NCBI GenBank assembly: GCA_015060455.1
Contig: SUYM01000003.1
Coordinates: forward strand, 50,072 to 114,071
DNA: 64,000 bases
DNA from: Bacteroidales bacterium
GTDB lineage: Bacteria > Bacteroidota > Bacteroidia > Bacteroidales > UBA932
Reading direction: 5' to 3'
The notes below the pieces were generated by a model. That model saw only the letters and a list, made by a program, of their open reading frames with translations. It made no database searches and was not told the origin of the DNA. A program made the position numbers and the translations under genes. Positions 8,608 to 17,472 of this stretch are shown piece by piece (position 1 is the first letter of the stretch; every line of letters starts with the position of its first letter).

Positions 8608-9717
8608 CTACTTCTGATATTTCCTTGTGTGTTCCGCTATCAGGTCAGCATCATCGAAATAGTTGATCTGCATTGCCTTGCGGACATCTGCAAGGGTCTT
8701 GGCAGCCTCTGTGCGGGCGACTTCTGAACCCTTGCGGAGGATTTCATATACGGCAGGGATATTCTGCTCATACTGCGCCCTTCTTTCACGGATAGGCTGG
8801 AGCATCTCCTCCATGATGTTGAAGAGGAACTTCTTGCAGGTGCCGTCCCCAAGACCGCCACGCTCATAATGCGCCTTCATCTGGTCAAGGTTCTCATAGT
8901 CAGGAAGATACTTTGCGAAATGCTCGTCCTTGCAGAAGGCATCAAGATATGTGAAAACCACATTTCCCTCCACATGTCCCGGATCCTCTATCTGGAGGTG
9001 CAGCGGATCGGTGAACATGCTGTTGACCTTCTTCTTGACCTCCTTTGTGGTGTCAGAGAGATAGATGCAGTTGCCGAGTGACTTGCTCATCTTCGCCTTT
9101 CCGTCAGTACCCGGGAGACGACAGCAGACAGCGTTTTCCGGAAGCAGCATCTCAGGGGTGACAAGAGTCTCGCCATAGACCGAGTTGAACTTATGGACTA
9201 TCTCGCGTGTCTGCTCGATCATCGGAGCCTGATCAACGCCCACAGGAACCGTAGTGGCACGGAAAGCGGTGATGTCAGATGCCTGGCTTATAGGATAGGT
9301 GAAGAATCCCACAGGAATACCCTTCCTGTTCTGCTCGTCCTCATTGTCCGAGAAGCCGCGGAGTTGGATCTCCTGCTTCACGGTAGGATTGCGCTGGAGC
9401 CTCTGCACCGAAACAAGGTTCATATAATAGAACGCAAGTTCACAGAGTTCCGGCACCTGCGACTGGATGAAGATTGTAACCTTTTCGGGGTCAAGACCTG
9501 CCGAGAGGTAGTCCAGAGCCACCTCGATGATATTCTGACGGATTTTCTCCGGATTATCAGCATTGTCGGTGAGAGCCTGAGCATCTGCAATCATGATGAA
9601 TATCTTCTCAAACTCACCGGAGTTCTGCAATTCCACCCTTCTTCTGAGAGAGCCTACATAGTGTCCGAGATGGAGTCTTCCTGTCGGACGGTCGCCTGTC
9701 AATATTACCTTTCCCAT
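8608..9717 (-). CDS. trpS: tryptophanyl-tRNA synthetase
   Basis: A 369-residue class I synthetase that charges tRNA(Trp). The HIGH-equivalent is in [13 protein letters not shown] (residues 12-22), and KMSKSLGN lies at 209-216. The [15 protein letters not shown] segment (about 124-138) is an insertion typical of one bacterial subgroup, and the protein is about 30 residues longer than the E. coli enzyme. The gene ends near the bidirectional terminator. Confidence 0.95.
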   Translation of the reverse strand: MGKVILTGDRPTGRLHLGHYVGSLRRRVELQNSGEFEKIFIMIADAQALTDNADNPEKIRQNIIEVALDYLSAGLDPEKVTIFIQSQVPELCELAFYYMNLVSVQRLQRNPTVKQEIQLRGFSDNEDEQNRKGIPVGFFTYPISQASDITAFRATTVPVGVDQAPMIEQTREIVHKFNSVYGETLVTPEMLLPENAVCCRLPGTDGKAKMSKSLGNCIYLSDTTKEVKKKVNSMFTDPLHLQIEDPGHVEGNVVFTYLDAFCKDEHFAKYLPDYENLDQMKAHYERGGLGDGTCKKFLFNIMEEMLQPIRERRAQYEQNIPAVYEILRKGSEVARTEAAKTLADVRKAMQINYFDDADLIAEHTRKYQK

Positions 9718-9734
9718 ATATTATTATTCACAAA

Positions 9735-11267
9735 CTACAAATATACAAAAATACATTCATATATATCCACATCACCGATGATATCGACCTTCACCGCTCC
9801 GTTCTTTATGTCGAAGGTCGTGGACGGAGAATCCAGAATAAACTCTGCCGCGAGGGAGCCGTCAGTCCTTAACTGACGGAAAAACAGACGCTTGCCTTCC
9901 GGGAGAGGTCCTGTCAGAAGATGGCAGGTGTTGGCATGAGCAGGAATGGCAAATTCGATATGGCCCTCGGAATCGACGCTGGTGGCAAAGTCAGAATCCA
10001 AGGCTGCATTGGATCTGTCCGAAAGAGTGGATGCCAGATTCTGAAAGCCCGCACCCCCCGTAAGCATCCGGGTGAAAGCCTCCTTCAAGTCCTCCATAGC
10101 GGCACAGCAGAACGGATGAAGTTTATTTGCACCCACCGGATGTGCCTGATAATCAGCATCCTGCTGAGGTGTCATCATAGCAGATATATATATGGTCCAG
10201 AAATCACGGATGTTTCCACGGGTAAAACACTCCATGCATCTGAGCACCTTCTTTCCTCTTGTGCCAAGCCTTCCGAACTCGACAAACCAGGGCCTTAGAG
10301 CCTCTATGAAATCCGAGCCCACGTGAGATGAGATCTGTTCCGGAACTTTCTCTATGCAGTCAAACTCACCGTACAGAGCGTCAGCCTTGTCCTTTGACCA
10401 TGTATCCAATGTAAAGACCTCGACAGATGAGGATTCATTCACCTCCCCTGTATGTTTGAGAAAGGTCAGAAAAGCACCCCTGACATCCTCATCAAGTATC
10501 TCGATTGCATCTGCCATGCTCCTGTCCGGGGAATACTCGCCAGGGTTGCGGGCACAGTCGGCAGTTGCAGAAATGGCAAGTTTGGCAAATTCGTCATATT
10601 CGGAAAGAGTGCATAATATCGAGCCTGTGGCCTTGCATGAGGCAATGAATTCATCATCAAAATGATAGCCCCTCATTAGAGACTCTATGGCAGAATGACC
10701 TTCCGACGGATATTCCACCTGAGGTATATCATCGACCACATATAGGGTGACAGGATTCTTTCTTGTCATCACGAAATCCTTCACAAGACTGTCCCGCACA
10801 GCGCGGTGGTCTCCGGGATGGTCAGTAAAATCGACAGCAAATGACCTGATGCCATTGTAGGACATCATTATCAGTTTATCCAGCAGGAACTTATAATCCG
10901 CCGGAGTCCAATTGTATCTTTCACCGGGGTTGACGGTCCATACAAATTCAATCCCCTTGCTGCTGCAAAGTTTCACGAGAGCCCTTATTGAATGGCGCTG
11001 CGAGTCGTTATAAAGGAATTTCCATCCCCATCGGCTGCAATACTTGTCGTCGGAGGGTGAATAGAAATAATGAGTCAGCCCCTTGGACTTATAGAAATCA
11101 AGCCGCTGCTCAAGCCCGTCGGAAACCTTGGCAAAAGTCTCCATCACTCCCCTGCATGTCAAGCCCACAGTATCGACAGGCTGCTTTTTCCTCCCGGCCG
11201 CATCAGTGGCCGCTGCTGACAGGAATATCAGCAGAAGGACAGCAACAAGTCTGATCGGAGATTTCAT
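9735..11267 (-). CDS. exported GH84 (O-GlcNAcase/hyaluronidase)-like protein with altered active site
   Basis: A 510-residue protein with a signal peptide (residues 1-24). TCRGVMETFAKVSDGLEQRLDFYKS and GIEFVWTVNPGERYNW follow the GH84 barrel, and NPGEYSPDRSMADAIEIL (241-258) resembles the helical domain after it. At the catalytic pair, family members have two adjacent aspartates (FxxFFDD). Here the segment reads FAVDFTD, so the first position is T148 and only D149 remains. The stretch between this site and the helical domain is about 90 residues, roughly 70 shorter than in known GH84 enzymes as I recall them. It may be a non-hydrolytic binding protein or an enzyme with changed specificity. 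It is unrelated to trpS downstream. Confidence 0.68.
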   Translation of the reverse strand: MKSPIRLVAVLLLIFLSAAATDAAGRKKQPVDTVGLTCRGVMETFAKVSDGLEQRLDFYKSKGLTHYFYSPSDDKYCSRWGWKFLYNDSQRHSIRALVKLCSSKGIEFVWTVNPGERYNWTPADYKFLLDKLIMMSYNGIRSFAVDFTDHPGDHRAVRDSLVKDFVMTRKNPVTLYVVDDIPQVEYPSEGHSAIESLMRGYHFDDEFIASCKATGSILCTLSEYDEFAKLAISATADCARNPGEYSPDRSMADAIEILDEDVRGAFLTFLKHTGEVNESSSVEVFTLDTWSKDKADALYGEFDCIEKVPEQISSHVGSDFIEALRPWFVEFGRLGTRGKKVLRCMECFTRGNIRDFWTIYISAMMTPQQDADYQAHPVGANKLHPFCCAAMEDLKEAFTRMLTGGAGFQNLASTLSDRSNAALDSDFATSVDSEGHIEFAIPAHANTCHLLTGPLPEGKRLFFRQLRTDGSLAAEFILDSPSTTFDIKNGAVKVDIIGDVDIYECIFVYL

Positions 11268-11278
11268 TATTCAATGGA

Positions 11279-12625
11279 TTACAATGACTTGGGCAGTGTC
11301 CTGTTCAGAAGCAGACAGCCTGCAACTGCGGCAATCACAGATCCGGAGAGCACTCCCAACTTTGCCTGGTCAAGCAGGACCTCAGCGCCCTGTACACCTG
11401 AATATGACAGGTCCGCGATGAACATGGACACTGTAAATCCTATGCCGCAGATGACGCATACACTTGCAAACGCCTTCCACGTAGTACCTTCCGGCAATGA
11501 AACCACCTTCATGCGCACTGCAAGCCATGAGAACGAGAACACTCCTATGAACTTGCCGAGAACAAGTCCTGCCATAACAGCAAGGGAAACACCGGAGAAC
11601 AGACCGGCAAAACTCATATTGGACAGGTCTATACCTGCATTTGCAAACGCAAAGAGCGGAATGACAATATAACTGATAAGGAAATGCAGGTTGTCTTCAA
11701 GGTCCTGAAGCGGGCTGATCATCTTGTCGGCGGCGGACTCGATGCTTTTGAGCGTATGTATCTGCTCGTTGGTCAGCACAATGGCATTATGAAGTTCATC
11801 GACCTCTATCACAGGGAACTTGTTAACATTGACCCTGATGCGCTCAAGATAATGTCCTGTTCCCTTTTTCAGGGTTGCAGGAATGCAGAAGGCCACAATC
11901 ACTCCCGCGATGGTCGCATGGATGCCCGAATTGAGCATGAAATACCATAGAACAAGACCTATGGTCACATAGAAGGCCTTCGAGCGGACCTTCAATGCGT
12001 TACCTGACACCATAGCAGCCACACAAAGCGCCGACAGTCCGAGATACATAAGGTTGATATCCGATGAATAGAAAAGCGCAATGACTATGATACCGCCGAG
12101 GTCATCGGCAACTGCAAGAGCCGCAAGGAAGACCTTCAACCCCACAGGCACCCTTGACTTGAACACAGAAAGCACTCCAAGGGAGAAGGCGATGTCAGTA
12201 GCCATAGGTATTGCAAGACCTCTCTGCATCACCTCATCTGACGGACATACCAGGAAGAACACCAGCACAGGCACAAGCATACCTCCGCAGGCTCCTATGA
12301 TAGGAAGCAGGGCCTTGTCCCTTGTGGAAAGTTCTCCCACCCTGATCTCACGCTTGATTTCAAGACCCACAGACAGGAAGAATATGGCCATCAGGAAATC
12401 ATTGATCATCTGACCGAGCGACAAGGTGTGCCCGGCATGGCTGAAAAAGTTGAATTCACCAATGGAAATGGCCACAGGAGTGTTCCATAAGCCAAAATAC
12501 CAATCCTTTACCGCAGGAATATTTGCACAAAAAAGAGCCAGCACGGTAAAGAATATCAATACCATACTGGAATTCACATGTCTCCTGAACTTGCTCAGAA
12601 AACTATAATTCTTATGAGTTCCCAT
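11279..12625 (-). CDS. nhaA: Na+/H+ antiporter NhaA
   Basis: A 448-residue inner-membrane antiporter that exports Na+ in exchange for H+. The FLSVGLEIKRE loop, MATDIAFSLG (residues 141-150) and the ion-binding ADDLGGI with D174 and D175 are intact. It is longer than the E. coli protein (388 residues), with extra residues at the N terminus and in the central loop. It is probably monocistronic, with a TAAATTTG element at 12648-12655. A sodium exporter fits an organism that also has a sodium-pumping decarboxylase. Confidence 0.95.
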   Translation of the reverse strand: MGTHKNYSFLSKFRRHVNSSMVLIFFTVLALFCANIPAVKDWYFGLWNTPVAISIGEFNFFSHAGHTLSLGQMINDFLMAIFFLSVGLEIKREIRVGELSTRDKALLPIIGACGGMLVPVLVFFLVCPSDEVMQRGLAIPMATDIAFSLGVLSVFKSRVPVGLKVFLAALAVADDLGGIIVIALFYSSDINLMYLGLSALCVAAMVSGNALKVRSKAFYVTIGLVLWYFMLNSGIHATIAGVIVAFCIPATLKKGTGHYLERIRVNVNKFPVIEVDELHNAIVLTNEQIHTLKSIESAADKMISPLQDLEDNLHFLISYIVIPLFAFANAGIDLSNMSFAGLFSGVSLAVMAGLVLGKFIGVFSFSWLAVRMKVVSLPEGTTWKAFASVCVICGIGFTVSMFIADLSYSGVQGAEVLLDQAKLGVLSGSVIAAVAGCLLLNRTLPKSL

Positions 12626-12647
12626 ACCACCACTACTAAAACGGGCG

Positions 12648-12655
12648 CAAATTTA
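12648..12655 (-). promoter_or_regulatory. -7 promoter element of nhaA
   Basis: TAAATTTG on the minus strand, 22 bases upstream of the nhaA ATG. No clear -33 TTTG at 19 bases. Confidence 0.5.
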
Positions 12656-12684
12656 GTCAACATTTACCAAATTCCTAAGGGAAA

Positions 12685-13143
12685 TCAGGGATTTCTGGGG
12701 ATTTTCTGCAATTCCTCAGGAGTGAATATGCCCTTCATAGCATACAGAATCATCGATTCCGGATTAAATACGACCAGTTCATCTATAAGACCATCCTCCA
12801 ACAGGTGGACATAGGTATCAACCAGACCATCGGGCATCTGTGATTTTCCGGTGCTCACATAGGACTCGACTGCATGCGTCAGGTCAAGAGCAAACTGCTG
12901 ACGGACAGCCTTATCCGCCTTTGACATCTTTATCAGAGCCATCTCCTCCACCTTGGGAGCAAGTGGAGCAATCGGGTACCTCTTCAACATGGGGCGCACC
13001 ATATTCATCACACTACCCTGTGCGACAATATGACGGGATCCTCTGGCATCCTGATACCTATGCATGAGTTCCTGTATAGGAGTAACTGCCCATGCCGAAA
13101 AGGCACAGACAGTCAGCATCAGGACAAGTATCATTCTTTTCAT
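12685..13143 (-). CDS. small exported protein, DUF6108-like
   Basis: A 152-residue protein starting MKRMILVLMLTVCAFSAWA, a clear signal peptide, then TPIQELMHRYQDARGSRHIV. It resembles a Bacteroidales family I recall as DUF6108 (from memory, not checked). No catalytic motif is visible. The ATG at 13143 was chosen because it starts the signal peptide and lies 7 bases after the flavodiiron stop; longer in-frame starts lie inside that gene. It is the last gene of the ferritin-flavodiiron unit, so a role in envelope stress is possible but unproven. Confidence 0.65.
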   Translation of the reverse strand: MKRMILVLMLTVCAFSAWAVTPIQELMHRYQDARGSRHIVAQGSVMNMVRPMLKRYPIAPLAPKVEEMALIKMSKADKAVRQQFALDLTHAVESYVSTGKSQMPDGLVDTYVHLLEDGLIDELVVFNPESMILYAMKGIFTPEELQKIPRNP

Positions 13144-13150
13144 AACCAGT

Positions 13151-14329
13151 CTATATGCAGAGAGCAGCCACAGCCGCCATGTCACACTTATCCTTCGAAT
13201 ATGCCTGGGCAAACGAAAGACCCTCTCCAAGAATTTCAAAGTCCATCGACTGAGCCATTGCATTGAGTTGGTTGACAGCAGTGCCGGCCCATGTATATGA
13301 ACCGAAGGCATAGAAGCGGCGTCCCTTGATGAGTCTTGCCTGCAATGCCTTCATGAACGACTCTACCGGCGGATATATTCCGTTATTGTATGTAGGGGAA
13401 CCGACAACAATCGTATCATACTTGAATACATCACGAAGTGCCCCGGAGATTCCGAGTTCACCGGAATTGTTGCCTGCAAGGTCATGGATGGCATACGGAA
13501 TGTCGAGAGCATCAAGTTCCACCGCAAGAGCCTCGGCTGCTGCCGCCGTATTTCCATACATCGAGCCATAGACTATGCACACACCCCTTCCGACTTCATA
13601 TCTGCTGAGTCTGTCATATAATCCCACTACCTCAGCCACCTCATTCTCCCATACAGGGCCATGAGTGCTGCATATCCTCATCACATCCAGCCCGGAAAGT
13701 TTCTTCAAGGCCGTCTGCACAGGCTTGCCGTATTTTCCTACAATATTGGAATAATAGCGGATCATCTCGTCCTTATATTCCGAAAGTGTGCCCTCATCGT
13801 CCACAATGCTGCCGGGAACTGCCCCGAACGTACCGAAGGCGTCGCCGGAGAAAAGTGTATTTTCCGCTTGGAGCCAAGTGACCATGGTCTCAGGCCAATG
13901 AACCATCGGGGTCATGAAGAATTTGAGGGAACAACCGCCCAGACTGACCTCAGAGCCCTCCGACACGACATGAATACGCTCTGCCGGAACATTGTAATAG
14001 CCTTCAAGCATCGGAACGGTCTTGGAATTGGCAACAATCTTGACCGAAGGATATCTACTGAGGATATATGAAACCAAAGAAGAATGGTCCGGCTCCATGT
14101 GGTTGATCACCAGATAATCGACCGGTCTGTCCGCTATCGCCTCATGAATGTTTGCAATAAACTCGTCCTCAAACCCGCCCTCGACAGTATCTATAAGGGC
14201 AACCTTCTCATCCACAACGAGATAAGAATTGTAACTGACTCCATAAGGGAGGGGCCAAAGACCCTCGAACAGTACCTTGTCCGTGTCATTGACCCCAACC
14301 GAATATATCCTCTGACTAATTCTTTCCAT
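13151..14329 (-). CDS. fprA: flavodiiron protein (FprA-type A flavoprotein)
   Basis: A 392-residue two-domain protein. The N-terminal metallo-beta-lactamase-like domain has H77-x-E79-x-D81-H82 (NHMEPDHSS), the diiron ligands. The C-terminal flavodoxin domain begins near residue 250 with IVYGSMYGNT, the FMN phosphate loop, and has SPTYNNGIYP later. These enzymes reduce O2 to water or NO to N2O in anaerobes, usually with electrons from rubredoxin. It lies 1 base after the ferritin gene and shares its promoter. A rubredoxin-like gene at 58864 has the same operator. Confidence 0.92.
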   Translation of the reverse strand: MERISQRIYSVGVNDTDKVLFEGLWPLPYGVSYNSYLVVDEKVALIDTVEGGFEDEFIANIHEAIADRPVDYLVINHMEPDHSSLVSYILSRYPSVKIVANSKTVPMLEGYYNVPAERIHVVSEGSEVSLGGCSLKFFMTPMVHWPETMVTWLQAENTLFSGDAFGTFGAVPGSIVDDEGTLSEYKDEMIRYYSNIVGKYGKPVQTALKKLSGLDVMRICSTHGPVWENEVAEVVGLYDRLSRYEVGRGVCIVYGSMYGNTAAAAEALAVELDALDIPYAIHDLAGNNSGELGISGALRDVFKYDTIVVGSPTYNNGIYPPVESFMKALQARLIKGRRFYAFGSYTWAGTAVNQLNAMAQSMDFEILGEGLSFAQAYSKDKCDMAAVAALCI

Positions 14330-14330
14330 A

Positions 14331-14849
14331 TTATTCTGCCGCTAACGGTGACGGAGTTGCATATACCCTCGCTGCAAGTTCCTTGTCAAGCATGTACATG
14401 CCATATTTATTGCCCTCGACAGCCTCGAACTTGAAAATCATGTCACGTGCAGACTCCTCTTCCTCAACCTGCTCGTCAATGAACCAGATAAGACGGTTGA
14501 TGGAAGCATGGTCCTTGTCTTCCGCTGCAATGTCAGCAAGATTGCGGATGAGTGAGGTCACCTTCTTCTCGTGCTCCAAGGTCTGCTTGAACATATCGAG
14601 AACACTGTCCCATGATGAAGGGACGGCCTCGACAGGAAGAAGTTCCACCTTTGCATCTACCGAATTGAGATAGTTCATGAATATGCGCGCATGGTCCTGC
14701 TCCTCCTTGAACTGGATGAAGAACCAGTTTGCCACTCCCTTGTAGCCCTTTGCCTCAGCGTCGAGAGACATTGAGAGATAAAGATATGCCGACCATAATT
14801 CAGCGTTGATCTGTGCGTTGATCGCGTTGTGTAGTCTTGTGCTAATCAT
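14331..14849 (-). CDS. ftnA: ferritin
   Basis: A 172-residue ferritin that oxidises and stores iron in a 24-subunit shell. Ferroxidase residues are visible in NAELWSAYLYLSM, FKEEQDHARIFMNYL and the IDEQVEEEESARDMI helix. The ATG at 14849 (MISTRLHNAINAQINAELWS) fits the family start better than a TTG three codons earlier. It is the first gene of a unit with fprA and a small exported protein. Its promoter carries a palindrome shared with the rubredoxin gene. Confidence 0.95.
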   Translation of the reverse strand: MISTRLHNAINAQINAELWSAYLYLSMSLDAEAKGYKGVANWFFIQFKEEQDHARIFMNYLNSVDAKVELLPVEAVPSSWDSVLDMFKQTLEHEKKVTSLIRNLADIAAEDKDHASINRLIWFIDEQVEEEESARDMIFKFEAVEGNKYGMYMLDKELAARVYATPSPLAAE

Positions 14850-14889
14850 AATGTTCAATTTTAATGGTGTTTCTGCCTAAAACTGTGCC

Positions 14890-14910
14890 AATTTTGAATT
14901 ATTCAAAATT
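14890..14910. promoter_or_regulatory. perfect palindrome downstream of the ftnA start point (putative Fur/PerR-type box)
   Basis: Ten-base arms AATTTTGAAT and ATTCAAAATT flank a single T. The core TTTGAAT-T-ATTCAAA has the 7-1-7 layout of Fur/PerR-family boxes. It starts 9 bases after the -7 element, so a bound protein would block initiation or early elongation. The same site occurs at 58812-58832. Confidence 0.65.
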
Positions 14911-14919
14911 AACTCACTG

Positions 14920-14950
14920 CAAAGATAGATATAAAATTTTAATTTCCAAA
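14920..14950 (-). promoter_or_regulatory. ftnA promoter (TTTG-N19-TATCTTTG)
   Basis: A full Bacteroidetes sigma(ABfr)-type promoter on the minus strand: TTTG at 14947-14950, exactly 19 bases, then TATCTTTG at 14920-14927. Confidence 0.8.
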
Positions 14951-14967
14951 TTTTAATTATTAAAAAC

Positions 14968-15084
14968 AGATCCTCACGTCGTCACTTCGTTCCTCCTCAG
15001 GATGACGTAACACGACACGTCATTCTTTCGCATACGCTTCAGCGACTTCGTCGATTAGCGAGGAGCGTAGCGACGTGGCAATCT
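14968..15084. repeat. composite stem-loop repeat at the thrC 3' end
   Basis: A copy of the window's repeat family. AGATCCT (14968) and AGGATGACGT (to 15008) form an ATCCT/AGGAT stem around a C/T-rich loop containing CACTTCGTTCC. A second, inverted part ends GAGGAGCGTAGCGACGTGG plus CAATCT and runs into the thrC stop codon (15083-15085). It lies between the convergently useful end of thrC and the ftnA promoter; no gene is seen here. Confidence 0.7.
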
Positions 15085-16366
15085 ACCCCTTCAAATAATC
15101 CGCCAACCTGGAGGCATCAGCGGAAACCTTCGTAAAACACCTTTCCTTGCCCATTGCAAGAGCAAGACCGGAAGGAAGGTCAGGGGTGATGCCGACCGCC
15201 CTCTGGATTATCTCGGTGAACTTGGCCGCATGGGCTGTCGAAAGCCAAAAACCATTGGAGCCGTAATGTCTTGTGGCAAGATAACCGACAGCGCTGTGAG
15301 GATCGGAAACATAGCCGTACTTTTCGTAAATTTCTCTGATTGCATCCAGAATCTGCCCGTCAGAACATGAAAAGCCCTTGATTTCAGAGGTCATATTACT
15401 ATATGAATCACCGCACATCCATAGCATTCTCTCGAAATTGCTCGGAGCCCCCACATCCATGGCATTGGCGACAGTCCTGACCGATGCGCGGGGACGATAC
15501 TCCCCTGTCAGAAGATATTCAGGCACCACATCATTGGCATTGGAAGCAGCCACAAACCCCTTAATGGGCAGTCCCATACGCTTTGCGAACATGCCGGCAG
15601 CCAGATTGCCATAGTTGCCGCTTGGAACGACAACGACAGGCTCTGAGGCGCCGGTCTGCTTCTTCCACTGGCAGTAAGCATAGAAATAATAGAAGGACTG
15701 AGGCAGCCATCTGAGAAGATTGATGGAGTTGGCAGAGGTTATGCGCACCTGCTCACGGAGTTCCCTGTCATTGAACATGGTCTTTACTAGCCTCTGGCAA
15801 TCATCGAAATTACCAGCCACCTTCAACGGGGACACATTACCGCCGAGAGTGGTCATCTGCGCCTCCTGCAAAGGACTTACCTTGCCGTCAGGATAAAGAA
15901 TCACAACCTTGACGTTATCCACGCCATAGAAGCCGTGAGCGACAGCGCTTCCTGTGTCCCCGGAGGTAGCGGCAAGTATGATGATAGGCTGACCGTCACC
16001 AAGATAGCCGAGCATACGGCCCATAAACCTCGCACCGAAATCCTTGAACGCGTATGTGGGACCATGGAAAAGTTCGAGATTATACAGACCCTCGGCAAAG
16101 GAATTGAGCACAATCGGGAAATTGTAGGCATCTCTCACCAGACGGTCCATATCCTCTGCGGGAATATCGTCGAAGACTGTCTGTGCAAGATATACAGCCA
16201 TGTCTGCGTATGATTTCTCAGCCAAAGCCTCGACCTTGGCCATATCCACCTGCGGGATATACTCAGGGATGAAAAGGCCTCCGTCCGGAGCAAGTCCGGC
16301 AAAGGCAGCGTCCTTCAACGAAAACGGATGAAGACGCTCTCTGTCTTTTGTACTATAATACTTCAT
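15083..16366 (-). CDS. thrC: threonine synthase
   Basis: A 427-residue PLP enzyme that converts O-phosphohomoserine to threonine. The PLP lysine is in GPTYAFKDFGARFMGR, and ATSGDTGSAVAHGF and VVPSGNYGNLAAG are the phosphate and cofactor loops. It begins at the ATG at 16366 (MKYYSTKDRE). It is transcribed after thrB with a 71-base gap that holds a tandem repeat array. Confidence 0.95.
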   Translation of the reverse strand: MKYYSTKDRERLHPFSLKDAAFAGLAPDGGLFIPEYIPQVDMAKVEALAEKSYADMAVYLAQTVFDDIPAEDMDRLVRDAYNFPIVLNSFAEGLYNLELFHGPTYAFKDFGARFMGRMLGYLGDGQPIIILAATSGDTGSAVAHGFYGVDNVKVVILYPDGKVSPLQEAQMTTLGGNVSPLKVAGNFDDCQRLVKTMFNDRELREQVRITSANSINLLRWLPQSFYYFYAYCQWKKQTGASEPVVVVPSGNYGNLAAGMFAKRMGLPIKGFVAASNANDVVPEYLLTGEYRPRASVRTVANAMDVGAPSNFERMLWMCGDSYSNMTSEIKGFSCSDGQILDAIREIYEKYGYVSDPHSAVGYLATRHYGSNGFWLSTAHAAKFTEIIQRAVGITPDLPSGLALAMGKERCFTKVSADASRLADYLKG

Positions 16367-16381
16367 TATTATTCTATTTAT

Positions 16382-16450
16382 AGATCCCTCGACTGCGCTC
16401 GGGATGACAGTCCATATTATCGGGATGACAGTACGTGTTATCGGGATGAA
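16382..16450. repeat. stem-loop repeat with 21-bp tandem tail between thrB and thrC
   Basis: Head AGATCCCTCGACTGCGCTCG plus GGATGACAG forms an ATCCC/GGGAT stem. The 3' half CGGGATGACAGT then recurs at 16421 and 16442 with a 21-base period. The last copy overlaps the thrB stop codon (16438-16440), so the final residues of ThrB (SSR) are repeat-derived. Confidence 0.8.
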
Positions 16451-17385
16451 ATTGAAGAATTGAGCACACGTGCGCCCTCATTGGAAACGGTACCCACATA
16501 GAGGTCCGAGCCTATGCCCATATCCGCGAAATGAGCGCTCATCAGTTCACCAACCTTTGAAGCGGTATCCATATCCGGGGAAACAGCAAATACAGACGGG
16601 CCTGAGCCGGAAATGTTCACGGAAAGTGCCCCTGCATCAAGCAGTTTGGCGCGCAGATCATCAAAACCCGGGATGAACTGCTTACGATAAGGCTCCACAA
16701 CAGAATCCACCATCGCCCTGCCGATAAGATATACGTCCTTAAGCGCAAGACCGGCAACCAGACCGGCCACATTGCCCCACTGCTTCACCGCCAGTCTCAA
16801 AGTGATGTCCTTCGGAAGCACCGCACGCGCATCCTTTGTATTTACTGTAATATCGGGATGAACGACAGAGCAGAAGAAATTGTCCGGCACCGGAAGACGC
16901 ACTATATCCAATGGTTCATAACCACGCATAAGGACCACGCCACCAAGAATTGCAGGACCTACGTTGTCCGCATGCGGAGTGCCGCCGCTTATGAGCTTCT
17001 CGCCTTCCATGGCGAACTCAACAAGTTTTTCCGGACTGAAAGGACATCCGAGAGCCTCATTGAGAGCATATACGGCAGCAGCACTTGAAGCGGCGCTCGA
17101 TCCGATACCGCTACCTGGGGAAATCTTATGCTCTACCGTAACCTCCACCATTCTCGGCTCACCGAACTCCTTCATCAACGCCCTGACAGCAGGAGTTATC
17201 ACATTCTTGTCAAGTTCAGTGGGGAGATCTACACTGCTCTTGTTCTCTATCGAAAGCCCGTCGCCTTCACTGACGCTTACTGAGACTATATCGCCGACCC
17301 CGTTCAAGGTCATTCCCATCACGTCAAAACCGCAGCCCATGTTGGCCACAGTTCCGGGAGCAAACACCCTTACATTCTTTTTCAT
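16438..17385 (-). CDS. thrB: homoserine kinase
   Basis: A 315-residue GHMP kinase that phosphorylates homoserine for ThrC. The ATP-binding GSGIGSSAASSAAAVYALN motif and the C-terminal NISGSGPSVFA motif are intact. It begins MKKNVRVFAPGTVANMGCGFD, a standard N terminus. The C terminus runs into the repeat array downstream. No aspartokinase/homoserine dehydrogenase gene is adjacent in the window, unlike the common thrA-thrB-thrC order. Confidence 0.95.
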   Translation of the reverse strand: MKKNVRVFAPGTVANMGCGFDVMGMTLNGVGDIVSVSVSEGDGLSIENKSSVDLPTELDKNVITPAVRALMKEFGEPRMVEVTVEHKISPGSGIGSSAASSAAAVYALNEALGCPFSPEKLVEFAMEGEKLISGGTPHADNVGPAILGGVVLMRGYEPLDIVRLPVPDNFFCSVVHPDITVNTKDARAVLPKDITLRLAVKQWGNVAGLVAGLALKDVYLIGRAMVDSVVEPYRKQFIPGFDDLRAKLLDAGALSVNISGSGPSVFAVSPDMDTASKVGELMSAHFADMGIGSDLYVGTVSNEGARVLNSSISSR

Positions 17386-17438
17386 ACGTATTTATTCAAG
17401 TTCGTTTCAGATTTAACAATTTATTAACACTCAAACTA

Positions 17439-17468
17439 TTGCGGACGCACGAATAATGCCTACCTTTG
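17439..17468 (+). promoter_or_regulatory. strong promoter with no plus-strand gene after it
   Basis: TTG at 17439-17441, then exactly 19 bases, then TACCTTTG at 17461-17468. It points away from thrB into an intergenic region that ends in a terminator about 80 bases later. Confidence 0.65.
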
Positions 17469-17472
17469 CACT

